In this document: one piece after another, positions 28,632 to 37,514 of the stretch | Layout of the letters: every line of letters begins with the position of its first letter | Numbering within the stretch: the stretch's first letter is position 1 | DNA from: Antarcticibacterium flavum | Lineage (GTDB): Bacteria > Bacteroidota > Bacteroidia > Flavobacteriales > Flavobacteriaceae | DNA: 64,000 nt | Reading direction: 5' to 3' | NCBI RefSeq assembly: GCF_006159205.1 | Contig: NZ_CP040812.1 | Location: 3,472,001 to 3,536,000 of the forward strand | The notes under the pieces: model-generated | Told to the model about the DNA's origin: nothing | Seen by the model: the letters and a program-made list of their open reading frames with translations, nothing else | Databases searched by the model: none | Position numbers and translations under genes: made by a program

Positions 28632-30359
28632 ATGCAAATTCTTTCTATCAAAAGAAGCCTGTTTCTCTTTGCTTTTTTGTCATCAGGTTTCCTTTTTGCA
28701 CAGGACCGCCCGCTTGGCAGTGAAACAGTAATAGTGGTGAAACCATACACCCCCTCTGTAAATGATGCATTCAAAATACGGGAAACCCTCAGCGCCAGTG
28801 ATTCTGTAAGGCTGGAGAAGAAATCCCTCCAGTACAGAATATTTTCTGTGCCTGTAGCTTCAACTTTTACTCCCTCAAAAGGACAGGCCACAAAGGTGGA
28901 AAGGGCTCAAAGGGTGAAATTGTATAATAATTACGCCACCCTGGGATTCGGAACCTATTCCAATATCCTGGCAGAATTCTACAGCAATATCGAGGTGAAC
29001 AGGAGTGATAATTTTGGGGTCTTTTTAACCCATAATTCCTCACAGGGAGGAATAGAAGGGGTGAGGCTGGATGATAAATTCTATAATACCCAGCTTAATC
29101 TTAATTACAACTCCCGTAACAGGAACAGCTCCTGGAATACAGAGGTAGGCCTGCAGCACCAGCTATTCAACTGGTATGGCCTGCCGGAGGGGATACAGCT
29201 GTCACAGGAGATGATAAATTCTATAGATCCGCAACAAAATTATTACTCAGCTTTTGTGGGCGGGGAATTGGAATTATATGATTCATTTTTTGAAAACGCA
29301 ACAGCAGGGTACAGATTTTTTGGGGATGCCTATCAAAGTGCTGAACATCATTTCAAGACAGACGCTGTTTTTGAATTGAATATTGCCGATGAACTAATCA
29401 CCACTACCTTTCAAGGAGATTTTATCTCGGGGAGTTTCGAGGAAGATCCTATGTTTACAGGTACCGGGGTAAATTATAGCTTTCTGAACGTGGGGCTAAC
29501 ACCAAGTTTACTTATTTTAAGAGATGACCTAACTCTTAATCTGGGAGTATCGCTTTTTTATTCCCTGAATGCTGAGAATAGTAAGAACAGTATTTATCTC
29601 TATCCAAGTGTAACGGCAAGTTACAGACTTGGTGGTGATTACTTCATTCCTTATGCAGGAGTTGAAGGAACCCTGCAACAAAATTCTTATTACAGGCTGG
29701 CCCAGGAGAATCCATATGTATCTCCTAGCCTTGACATACAACCTACAGATAGGCCTTACGACGCTTATCTGGGTGCCAAAGGAAAGCTTTCTAACAGCAT
29801 TGGATATAACTTTCGGGCAAATTACATAAGCGAATACAACAGGCCATTATATTATAAGAACAGCTATGCCTTTTCCAATGGTGAAGACTACAGCTTTGGA
29901 AACTCATTCGGTGTATTTTTTACCGATCTAACCACCCTCTCGGTATATGGAGAGATCAATGTTGATGTGAACAGGAACTTCAGGCTTGGATTAAATGCCG
30001 CTTACTTCGATTACTCTGCAGATAACCAGACAGAAGCCTGGAATTTACCAGATTTTCGTGCCAACATCCTGGCCGATTACCAGATAACCGATAAATGGTT
30101 TGCCGGGGCAAATGTATTCTTTGTTGGTGAAAGAAAGGATTTTACTTCCTCATTATCGGGGGAAAATGAAGTGCCGCGTATTGTTACCCTTGACAGTTAT
30201 ATCGATCTTAACGCTAATATTGGCTACAGGTTCAATGATCAACTCTCTATTTTTGCAAGGGGTCACAACCTTCTGGGAGATAACTATGAGAGATGGCAGG
30301 ACTTCCCGGTACAGGGAATACAGGTACTTGCAGGGGCGACTTATAAATTCGATTGGTAA
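28632..30359 (+). CDS. Outer-membrane beta-barrel protein without plug domain
   Basis: 575 residues with a signal peptide ending near LFAQ. After a short N-terminal region (SETVIVVKPYTPSVNDAFK) the chain is alternating strands and turns typical of a TonB-receptor-like barrel, ending with the Trp of GATYKFDW as terminal aromatic. A plug domain and a TonB box are not recognisable, so it is better called a barrel protein than a receptor. Together with the upstream TPR protein it probably forms an envelope complex. Substrate unknown. Confidence 0.76.
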   Translation: MQILSIKRSLFLFAFLSSGFLFAQDRPLGSETVIVVKPYTPSVNDAFKIRETLSASDSVRLEKKSLQYRIFSVPVASTFTPSKGQATKVERAQRVKLYNNYATLGFGTYSNILAEFYSNIEVNRSDNFGVFLTHNSSQGGIEGVRLDDKFYNTQLNLNYNSRNRNSSWNTEVGLQHQLFNWYGLPEGIQLSQEMINSIDPQQNYYSAFVGGELELYDSFFENATAGYRFFGDAYQSAEHHFKTDAVFELNIADELITTTFQGDFISGSFEEDPMFTGTGVNYSFLNVGLTPSLLILRDDLTLNLGVSLFYSLNAENSKNSIYLYPSVTASYRLGGDYFIPYAGVEGTLQQNSYYRLAQENPYVSPSLDIQPTDRPYDAYLGAKGKLSNSIGYNFRANYISEYNRPLYYKNSYAFSNGEDYSFGNSFGVFFTDLTTLSVYGEINVDVNRNFRLGLNAAYFDYSADNQTEAWNLPDFRANILADYQITDKWFAGANVFFVGERKDFTSSLSGENEVPRIVTLDSYIDLNANIGYRFNDQLSIFARGHNLLGDNYERWQDFPVQGIQVLAGATYKFDW

Positions 30360-30376
30360 TCCATAAATAAAAGATG

Positions 30377-30403
30377 AAAACGGCTGCTTTTGGCGGCCGT
30401 TTC
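30377..30403 (+). terminator. Terminator after the barrel gene
   Basis: AAACGGC and GCCGTTT flank a TGC/GCG inner stem with a short T-rich stretch; 18 bases beyond the stop. Moderate quality, weak U-run. Confidence 0.5.
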
Positions 30404-30643
30404 CATTTCTGTTGTATATTGGACGTGATTAAGAGGGAAGGCAATATTGCTATTCCCTTTTTTTAATTTTAATAAATCCGGAAATTGAATGAATCGATTA
30501 AATATCAGTGTTTTATGTATGCAGTTCAACAAGTATTCTTAACAATAAAAAAACATTGAAAATATAATTATCTACAATTAAGACTGTAATATTGTACCCT
30601 CAAATCGAGGAATTATAACCATTCCATAACTTTAGCTTTATAA

Positions 30644-31770
30644 ATGGCAAAATTTAAACGTAGTGACAGGTCCAGGCCCTATTTGAACATTCTGGATTTC
30701 ATGGTCCAGGAAAAAACCTTCCTGGGTATCGTAATAGTTGGAATTATTATGGCCGGGATATTTACCGGTAACACCCAGGCCGCGATGTGGATTGGGTTCT
30801 TTTTTGCTGCCTATGCAACGGTTGCAAATGACAGTATCCAGTCCCTTGGAACTTTTATTGAAAGTAATAAAAATAGAAGCTGGTGGATCTTATGGCTTTT
30901 CGTAGGTACCATTTTCCTGGGAGTAGTAACTTTTAGCTGGTTATATTTTGACGGGGACGTTACCTATCAAAGACTGTTGAAACCAGATGGATCAACGGCC
31001 TACCCGCATCCAGAGAGTTTTAGCTTTTTCCAGATCATTGCACCGCTGGTCCTTCTTATCCTTACAAGGCTTAAAATGCCTGTGTCTACCACTTTCCTTA
31101 TCCTGAGTGTATTTAGTGCAGATACCAGCGGTATTACCTCGGTGGTATGGAAGAGCTGGTCGGGATACATAATGGCCTTTATACTTTCCTTTCTTGTTTG
31201 GTATCTTTCTTACAAGACCATTAAAAAATATTTCAAGAGCCGTAAATTCCATAAAAGCTGGACAGCAATTCAATGGGTAGTAAGTGGTACCCTGTGGGGT
31301 GTTTGGGTAATGCAGGATGGTGCAAACATCGCGGTGTTTCTTCCAAGGCAGCTGGATTTGACCCAATTTATCATATTCTCTGCCACTATTTTTGGAGGAC
31401 TGGGGCTCCTGTTCTACCTGCGGGGAGATAAGATACAGGAGGTAGTTAGTGAAAAGGTTCGTATAAGCGATGTGAGGGCTGCAACCCTTGTTGATTTGAC
31501 TTATGTGATCCTGCTCATCTATAAATTATTTATAAGTACAGTACCTATGAGTACCACCTGGGTTTTCCTGGGGTTATTGGAGGAAGAGAGATTGCCATTA
31601 GCCTTGCCAGGAAGAAGAAAGGTAAGAAGCACCGCAAGAAGGCAGGCCGAATGATCTTTAAGGATTTCTCGTATGCCATGATTGGACTATTTGTTTCTAT
31701 TGCGCTTGCAGCGGGAGCCAATCCAAGCATTCGCAATACGATCGTAGAAAGTATTACAAACCTTTTTTAG
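30644..31770 (+). pseudogene. PiT-family inorganic phosphate transporter, frameshifted
   Basis: Integral membrane protein with about nine hydrophobic segments. The PiT half-repeat signatures are visible as VANDSIQSLGTF in the first half and MQDGANIAVF in the second. The uninterrupted frame stops at 31654, ending with a scrambled Arg-rich tail after WVFLGLL. Moving to the -1 frame at about 31579 restores GGREIAISLARKKK and a final membrane segment (YAMIGLFVSIALAAGANPS) ending at 31770, giving about 375 residues. A single G appears to be missing where TTGGAGG should read TTGGGAGG. The last membrane segment is lost if the shift is real. Known role: phosphate or cation-phosphate symport. Confidence 0.82.
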
Positions 31771-31845
31771 ATATATAAATAAGAAAATAGTGAAATGCAC
31801 TTCGATTTGGAGTGCATTTTCTATTTTTATCAAAATTTTAAATTA

Positions 31846-33486
31846 ATGATGAAAAATATTCTCATTGCTGTACTCCTCAGCACAATGCTTTTCTCCTGTA
31901 ATGCAGTTGAGCGCCAGGAGGCAGATCTTCTGGTTTTTAATGCTGAAGTTTATACCGTTAACGATAATTTCGATATCGTAGAGGCTTTTGTGGTGAAAGA
32001 AGGGAAGATCCTTGAAACCGGTACTGCTGAAGCTTTGCGGGAAAAATTTGAATTTGGAGAACAATTGGATGCACAGGGAAGGACTGTACTCCCTGGTTTC
32101 ATTGATGGCCATGCACACTTTTACAGGCTTGGCCTGCAGCAACAAAAAGTGGACCTCACAGGAACAAAGAGTTTTGATGAGGTGGTTGAAAGAATAGTGG
32201 CTTTTCAAAAAGAGCACAATGATGATTTTATTACCGGTCGTGGCTGGGACCAGAATGACTGGGAGGTAAAGGAATTTCCAATAAAGGATACACTAGATAA
32301 ATTGTTTCCCGATACTCCTATAGCTGTAACGCGTATAGATGGTCATGCCTTGCTGGTAAATCAGGCCGCGCTGGACCTGGCAGGGATCACTGTTGATACT
32401 CCCGCCCAGGGAGGTGCCATTGAAGTTAAAGATGGAAAACTCACAGGGATACTTATAGATAATCCAATGGGCCTGGTAGCCAATGCCCAACCGGAACCTT
32501 CTATCGAGGAGCAGGTAAACGCACTTCTGGAAGCTGAAAAGATTAGCTTTGAGTATGGACTCACAACTGTTGTTGATGCCGGGATAGATAAAAATACCGT
32601 AGAATTAATAGATAGCCTGCAGCAAAGAAATGAACTGAAAATAAGGTTGTATGCAATGCTAAGTAACACCCCTGAAAATCTTGATCATTATCTTGGTGGG
32701 GATCCTGTTAAAACAGAAAGACTTAATGTGCGTTCGGTAAAGTTCTATGGCGACGGGGCTTTAGGTTCAAGAGGTGCGGCTTTAAAAGCACCTTATTCAG
32801 ATCATGCAGGGCATTACGGGGCGTTGTTGTCTCCTGTTGAGGACTTCAGAAAAATCGCAGAGAGAGTGGCCGCTTCAAAATTTCAAATGAACACCCATGC
32901 AATTGGGGATTCGGCCAATGTAGTGGTTCTGGAAACATATAAGGAGCTGTTAAGTGATGGGGAGGACAGGAGATGGAGAGTGGAACACGCCCAGATCATA
33001 GATGAGGAGGATTTCAAATATTTCAGTAAAAACATTATCCCTTCAGTACAACCCACTCATGCTACCAGTGATATGTATTGGGCAGAAGACAGGTTGGGGC
33101 CTCAAAGGATAAAAGGTGCTTATGCATTTAAAAGGCTTCTTGACCAGGCAGGGGTCATTGCCCTGGGTACAGATTTTCCTGTGGAAGAGGTGAGCCCCTT
33201 CTATACGTTTTATTCTTCTGTAGCCAGGAAGGACCTGGAGAACTATCCTGAAGGGGGATATATGCCGGAGCAGGCACTTTCCAGGGAAGAAACCCTAAAA
33301 GGTATGACCATTTGGGCGGCCTACAGCAATTTTGAAGAAGATGAGAAAGGAAGTATCGAACCCGGTAAATTTGCCGATTTCATTATACTCGACCGTAATA
33401 TTATGACAGTAGGTGAAGATGAGATCCCTAATGTAGAAGTACTTCAAACCTGGGTGAACGGGGAGAGGGTTTTTAGCAGAGAGTAA
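31846..33486 (+). CDS. Amidohydrolase, YtcJ-like, lipoprotein
   Basis: About 546 residues. It starts with a lipoprotein signal (ILIAVLLSTMLFSC, Cys near 18), so it is anchored in the envelope. The metal-dependent hydrolase core includes the metal-binding HxH of DGHAHFY, a second-shell THAIGD (near 340) and GTDFPVEEVSPF (Asp ligand) near the end, followed by the composite beta domain GKFADFIILDRN. The family acts on amide bonds in N-acyl amino acids or cyclic amides; substrate unknown. The ATG pair at 31846/31849 is preferred over a frame beginning at 31795, since it puts the signal peptide first. Confidence 0.83.
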   Translation: MMKNILIAVLLSTMLFSCNAVERQEADLLVFNAEVYTVNDNFDIVEAFVVKEGKILETGTAEALREKFEFGEQLDAQGRTVLPGFIDGHAHFYRLGLQQQKVDLTGTKSFDEVVERIVAFQKEHNDDFITGRGWDQNDWEVKEFPIKDTLDKLFPDTPIAVTRIDGHALLVNQAALDLAGITVDTPAQGGAIEVKDGKLTGILIDNPMGLVANAQPEPSIEEQVNALLEAEKISFEYGLTTVVDAGIDKNTVELIDSLQQRNELKIRLYAMLSNTPENLDHYLGGDPVKTERLNVRSVKFYGDGALGSRGAALKAPYSDHAGHYGALLSPVEDFRKIAERVAASKFQMNTHAIGDSANVVVLETYKELLSDGEDRRWRVEHAQIIDEEDFKYFSKNIIPSVQPTHATSDMYWAEDRLGPQRIKGAYAFKRLLDQAGVIALGTDFPVEEVSPFYTFYSSVARKDLENYPEGGYMPEQALSREETLKGMTIWAAYSNFEEDEKGSIEPGKFADFIILDRNIMTVGEDEIPNVEVLQTWVNGERVFSRE

Positions 33487-33732
33487 TTAGTAGTGAGATA
33501 ATGAGAATTGAGATATTAGATCGGATAATCGACTGGATCGTTGGCTGTGAGATAAATATCTGGAATCAGATTCTAAAGTCTGGACTTGCAGGTAATTGAC
33601 AAGAGGATTTTTTATTTAAACCCCAAACCGGACAAACCTTATAAGAGACAACCTTTTTAGTCTTGCAGCTGTCCTGGTTCTTGATTCTTATAGCGAAAGA
33701 GGTTTTTTTAACCTACAACCTACAACCTACAA
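33487..33732. repeat. Intergenic repeat segment with CCTACAA units
   Basis: 246 bases without a gene. Its end (33703-33733) is identical over 31 bases to 24613-24643: a run of seven T, A, then ACCTACA units. The repeat reaches the stop codon of the metalloprotease gene. The earlier part has no recognisable function. Confidence 0.7.
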
Positions 33733-34518
33733 CTATTCGATCACCTCCCCCATTAGCCTGCAGGTCGAGGATGCACTTATCATCCATTTGGGGGTAGTGT
33801 TATTGTCCACCATATCAATAAGGTCTCTTCCAAACTGGACGTTAGCGTTCATTAGGCAGCCGTCCACCTCGCAATGCCCGCTGCTTGAACTGTCTTCATG
33901 ATCCGTTTGTAGCGGGGTGCCAAGGTTTACCAGGCCAAACAGGTGGCCAAATTCATGATTCAACACTGTGCTCTCCACCGTGCTTTTGTCGGGAGCATTT
34001 AGTCGGCTGGAAATATTATTCACCGTCTCGCCGTAGATGACGATTGATGTATTCCGAAATGCAGAACCTAATACGATCTTGGTACTGGTGTCATTTTCGT
34101 TGCTGCCATCAGCAAAATAGATGTAAACAGCGATCTCATCACCGGCGTTAAAGGCGGTGCGTTCTTCAGACTCTATGTCTGCAATCTCCTGTATACTGAA
34201 AGGGGCTTTTCCCGAGGAGGCCACTGCTCTTTTAAAAATGGTGTACCCATCTGGCTTATGAGTGCGTTCCTGCAGGAATCTTTTAAGATTATCGATTGTT
34301 TTTTGAGTTGGTTCATGGCCATTGACGTATACCAGCTCTATACGCATAGAGGTGAATTTTTCACTACTAAGAAGGTCTGTGGCAGAAGTTCCCAGGGTTT
34401 TTAGATTCGCGCTTTTGTCTACCCCGTTGCCTCCCTGCCCGGGATCATCTGTTGTACAGCCTGCGAATACAAGAAATGCAATTAATAGAACAGTAATTTT
34501 GGAATACCTCATACCCAA
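33733..34518 (-). CDS. Zinc metalloprotease lipoprotein of metzincin type
   Basis: 261 residues with a lipobox (LVFAGC, Cys near 20). The active-site helix is HEFGHLFGLVN, an HExxH motif with the expected third ligand position occupied by Asn instead of His or Asp. It is followed by TDHEDSSS and HCEVDGCLM, which has a metzincin Met-turn-like CLM. The third ligand may therefore be the HED His. Found in Flavobacteriaceae as membrane metalloprotease. Probably exported to the outer surface or periplasm. The two nearby Cys could be a disulfide. Confidence 0.75.
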   Translation of the reverse strand: MGMRYSKITVLLIAFLVFAGCTTDDPGQGGNGVDKSANLKTLGTSATDLLSSEKFTSMRIELVYVNGHEPTQKTIDNLKRFLQERTHKPDGYTIFKRAVASSGKAPFSIQEIADIESEERTAFNAGDEIAVYIYFADGSNENDTSTKIVLGSAFRNTSIVIYGETVNNISSRLNAPDKSTVESTVLNHEFGHLFGLVNLGTPLQTDHEDSSSSGHCEVDGCLMNANVQFGRDLIDMVDNNTTPKWMISASSTCRLMGEVIE

Positions 34519-34590
34519 TGTCTCAAATTAAGGAAGTAAATATAATTAAAGAAAAATTTAAATTGGAAACCTTCAGCCTTAATCACTTGT

Positions 34591-35325
34591 TTATAACGGT
34601 TTTAATTCTGCCAGGTAATCGTAATGTTCACCTTTTTGAAGAAGGGTACAGGAAAAACGGTTCTTTGCAGCTGCAAGTTCAAGGCTATCAAAATCCAGGT
34701 ATAACCAATCGAATTCTTCAGAGACCTCATCCTTATAACTTATCCTGAATTTTAATTCACCGTAATAACCCGCTGCCAGATCGACCCATATTCCTCCTTC
34801 TTCATCCTCATCGTAAAGGAATCTTAGATCTGAAGAATCAAGTAGTACTTTCCCACCTGCGTTAAGAAGTGATCTTGTATGGCTGAAAAATTCATCCAGT
34901 TTATTTAATCGCCCAATGATGCCGGTGCCATTCATTAGAAAAAGAATGGTGTCGAATTTTTCGGTTTTAAGGTTGAAGTAATCCAGTTGCCGGGCATCTT
35001 TTAGGCCGCGTTGTGAAGCTATTTCCACTGCGCCGGGGGAGATATCTATTCCCGTTACCTGCAGGGATCTCTCATTTTGGAGAAATAGGCCATGGCTCCC
35101 TGCCCCGCAACCCACATCCAGGACCTTGCCGCTACAGAGGCCAAGGGCTTTCTGTTCTAAAACAGGCATTTGCTCAAAATTCCTGAAGAGGTATTCGACA
35201 GGAATTATGTCGTCATCAAAATCGGGGGAATGAACGGTGATATTTGTAGTATCTTTTTCATTGTAATAGGCTTTTATGGCCCTGCCGAAAATATCTTTGT
35301 ATTGGTCGCTGTGGTGCTTCTTCAT
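34591..35325 (-). CDS. Class I SAM-dependent methyltransferase
   Basis: 244 residues. Motif I is VLDVGCGAGSHGLFL (about 69-83), followed by the acidic GIDISPGAVE, and a motif IV-like FDTILFLMNGTG. Substrate unknown; small-molecule methyltransferase is the likely class. Start codon ATG at 35325 is divergent from and only 11 bases away from the YkgJ-like gene start, so each promoter must lie within the other gene. Confidence 0.8.
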   Translation of the reverse strand: MKKHHSDQYKDIFGRAIKAYYNEKDTTNITVHSPDFDDDIIPVEYLFRNFEQMPVLEQKALGLCSGKVLDVGCGAGSHGLFLQNERSLQVTGIDISPGAVEIASQRGLKDARQLDYFNLKTEKFDTILFLMNGTGIIGRLNKLDEFFSHTRSLLNAGGKVLLDSSDLRFLYDEDEEGGIWVDLAAGYYGELKFRISYKDEVSEEFDWLYLDFDSLELAAAKNRFSCTLLQKGEHYDYLAELKPL

Positions 35326-35332
35326 ATCTTTG
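35302..35332 (+). promoter_or_regulatory. Promoter of the YkgJ-like gene, leaderless geometry
   Basis: TTG (35302-35304), 20 bases, TATCTTTG (35325-35332). The predicted transcription start falls at or within a few bases of the ATG at 35337, implying a leaderless transcript. The promoter lies inside the divergent methyltransferase gene. Confidence 0.6.
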
Positions 35333-35336
35333 CAAA

Positions 35337-35828
35337 ATGGATGAGATCATACGAGCCCTTCCTGAAAAGGCCAAAGATAAGCATAAGGAAAATAAGAAGT
35401 TCTTTAGTGTACTGCGCAAAAAACCTCCTAAAGACCTGGATTCTCGCATGCAGGAAATTCATGAGGAAGAGTTCAGCAGGACCAATTGCCTAACCTGTGC
35501 CAACTGTTGTAAAACTACTGGGCCTCTTTTTACCCACAAGGATATTGAGCGAATTGCCAAACACTTCAGGATGAAACCCGGAAAATTTATAGAGGAGTTT
35601 TTAAGGGTAGATGAGGATAATGACAATGTGCTGCAGGAGGTACCCTGCACGTTTTTGGGAGCAGATAATTATTGCTCTATTTACGAGGTAAGACCTAAAG
35701 CCTGCCGGGAATATCCTCATACAGACCGAAGGGACTTTCACAAAATAGCAAATCTTACATTAAAAAACACGGCTATATGTCCTGCAGTGTACAATATAGT
35801 AGAGGAAATGAAGGTGAAGCTTAAATAA
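35337..35828 (+). CDS. YkgJ-type cysteine cluster protein
   Basis: 163 residues. The Cys-rich core runs NCLTCANCCKTTGPLF, then VPCTFLGADNYCSIYEVRPKACREYP, then a final AICPAV. This is the pattern of the YkgJ family proposed to bind zinc or an iron-sulfur cluster. Function unknown. A full-length start at 35337 matches the family N-terminus. Confidence 0.85.
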   Translation: MDEIIRALPEKAKDKHKENKKFFSVLRKKPPKDLDSRMQEIHEEEFSRTNCLTCANCCKTTGPLFTHKDIERIAKHFRMKPGKFIEEFLRVDEDNDNVLQEVPCTFLGADNYCSIYEVRPKACREYPHTDRRDFHKIANLTLKNTAICPAVYNIVEEMKVKLK

Positions 35829-35841
35829 GACAATTCCAGCT

Positions 35842-36051
35842 CTATTGAGGATTGTGCCTCCTATACCTTTTGCCCATAATAAAATAAAGGATAGACCCAA
35901 AGAAAGGGAGAAATACAATGATCAATACCCATATTAATCGATGGCGCCCACGAAAATTTTGTTGGACCATATGAATAAGAGCCAGCACCGGCAGCACAAG
36001 GAGTGCTACCATGAGGGATGTCCAGACTACGCTATTTACAGCTAATATCAT
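35842..36051 (-). CDS. Small membrane protein, PLDc N-terminal domain
   Basis: 69 residues with two hydrophobic segments (about 8-30 and 40-60) and the PLDc_N pattern IWVLIIVFLPFFGSILYFIMGKRYRR. This domain is usually N-terminal in cardiolipin synthases, but occurs alone as small membrane proteins of unknown role. No cardiolipin synthase is adjacent. It converges with the YkgJ-like gene. Confidence 0.75.
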   Translation of the reverse strand: MILAVNSVVWTSLMVALLVLPVLALIHMVQQNFRGRHRLIWVLIIVFLPFFGSILYFIMGKRYRRHNPQ

Positions 36052-36250
36052 AGGTTATTTTATTTTCATTAATATAACAAATAATTTCGCAATATATAAC
36101 CAGAACTTTAGTTAATAAATAGCTAATATGAAAACTCCTTTAGGGATTTAGTATGGTGTTTGTTTGCGAGCAATTGTTGAAAAAACCTTCATCCAAAAAT
36201 GGAGAAATAAAACGGTTTACTCCCTCGTATTTTAAAGAAGGGATGATTTT

Positions 36251-37504
36251 TTAATATAGCAGGTACTGTTCCCTCTTTTTTGAAAAATTTTCCAGGCCTG
36301 TTTCCCAGGTCTCTCTGATTTCTTTCTCGCTAAGGCCGGCTTCTATTTGTTGTTGTAATTTCCTGCTTCCTGCAAGGCTCGTGAAAAAATTATTAAAGAA
36401 GGCAGATTTATCCTCTGTATGATTATAAGCTTCTATAAGCCAGGTTAGATTGATCTTATCCTGTCGTGGTTCTTCAGTAAGGTCCCGGCCATAGCATAAT
36501 TTTCCTAAATGTTTTGGGCTCCTGGCACCTTCCATGGATTGGGGGGTATAGGAATGATCAAAGTGCCGGCTGTCCAGGTATGGAGATCCAAAAACCTGAA
36601 ATTGGTTGGTGGTACCTCTTCCTGCATTTACATTGGTACCCTCAAAGAAGCAAAGGCTGGGGTAAAGGTTGACCGCCCGGGCATTAGGTAAATTTGGGGA
36701 AGGTTTGATGGCCAGTTCGTAAAGCATGTCGTGATCGTAATTTTCCATTGAGATCACTGTTAGTTCACATTGTACCCCATTCTTTAACCATTTTTCGCCA
36801 TTGATCATTTTGCCATATTCGCCCATTGTTAAACCATGGACTACAGGGATTGGGTGCATCCCCACGAAGGTGGTGAACTGCGGGTCCAGGATAGGACCGT
36901 CAATATAATGACCGTTGGGATTTGGCCTGTCCAGAATTATGAGTGGGATACCATTTTCAGCACAGGCTTCCATTACATAATGCAGGCTGGAAATATAAGT
37001 GTAAAACCTTGTACCCACATCCTGCAGGTCAAAGATCATCACATCAATTCCTTCCAGTTGTTTGGCCGTAGGCTTTTTGTTATCACCATAGAGCGAGATC
37101 ACAGGAAGACCTGTCCTGGGGTCTTTTCCATCCTTAATCACCTCGCCCGCATCGGCCGTCCCGCGAAAGCCATGTTCAGGAGCGTAGACCTTGCGAAGAT
37201 CTACTTCCCGCGCTAATAGGCTGTCTACAATATGAACGTATTTTGTGTGTTCATCATTCAGGAAAATGACTGAACTTTGGTTTCCTACCAGGCCAACTTT
37301 TCTTTCCCGCAGAAGCGGCAAATATTCGTTAAGCCGGTTTGCACCGGTGACAATGGCGGGAGTCACAGGTTCCTCAATCTTTATGGAAGTTTGAGTTGTT
37401 GAGTTTGAAACTGCAGGTGTATCATTTTGCCCGGTGGTTCTTCCACAGGAAATAAGGCCGAAAAGAAGGAATAAAAATGTATTTTTGAGGAATCTATAAA
37501 CCAT
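36251..37504 (-). CDS. DUF1343 protein, NamZ-like exo-beta-N-acetylmuramidase
   Basis: 417 residues with a signal or lipobox (FLLFGLISC, Cys near 19). DUF1343 hallmarks are LVGNQSSV, YAPEHGFRGTADAGE, DVGTRFYTYISSLHYVMEA and DRPNPNGHYIDGPIL. Members include the muramidase NamZ/YbbC, which removes MurNAc from peptidoglycan fragments, so this is a probable cell-wall recycling enzyme of the periplasm. I chose ATG 37504; a longer frame from 37714 runs antisense through the N-terminus of the divergent permease. Only 10 bases separate it from that permease start. Confidence 0.82.
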   Translation of the reverse strand: MVYRFLKNTFLFLLFGLISCGRTTGQNDTPAVSNSTTQTSIKIEEPVTPAIVTGANRLNEYLPLLRERKVGLVGNQSSVIFLNDEHTKYVHIVDSLLAREVDLRKVYAPEHGFRGTADAGEVIKDGKDPRTGLPVISLYGDNKKPTAKQLEGIDVMIFDLQDVGTRFYTYISSLHYVMEACAENGIPLIILDRPNPNGHYIDGPILDPQFTTFVGMHPIPVVHGLTMGEYGKMINGEKWLKNGVQCELTVISMENYDHDMLYELAIKPSPNLPNARAVNLYPSLCFFEGTNVNAGRGTTNQFQVFGSPYLDSRHFDHSYTPQSMEGARSPKHLGKLCYGRDLTEEPRQDKINLTWLIEAYNHTEDKSAFFNNFFTSLAGSRKLQQQIEAGLSEKEIRETWETGLENFSKKREQYLLY

Positions 37505-37514
37505 AAGGAGACAG

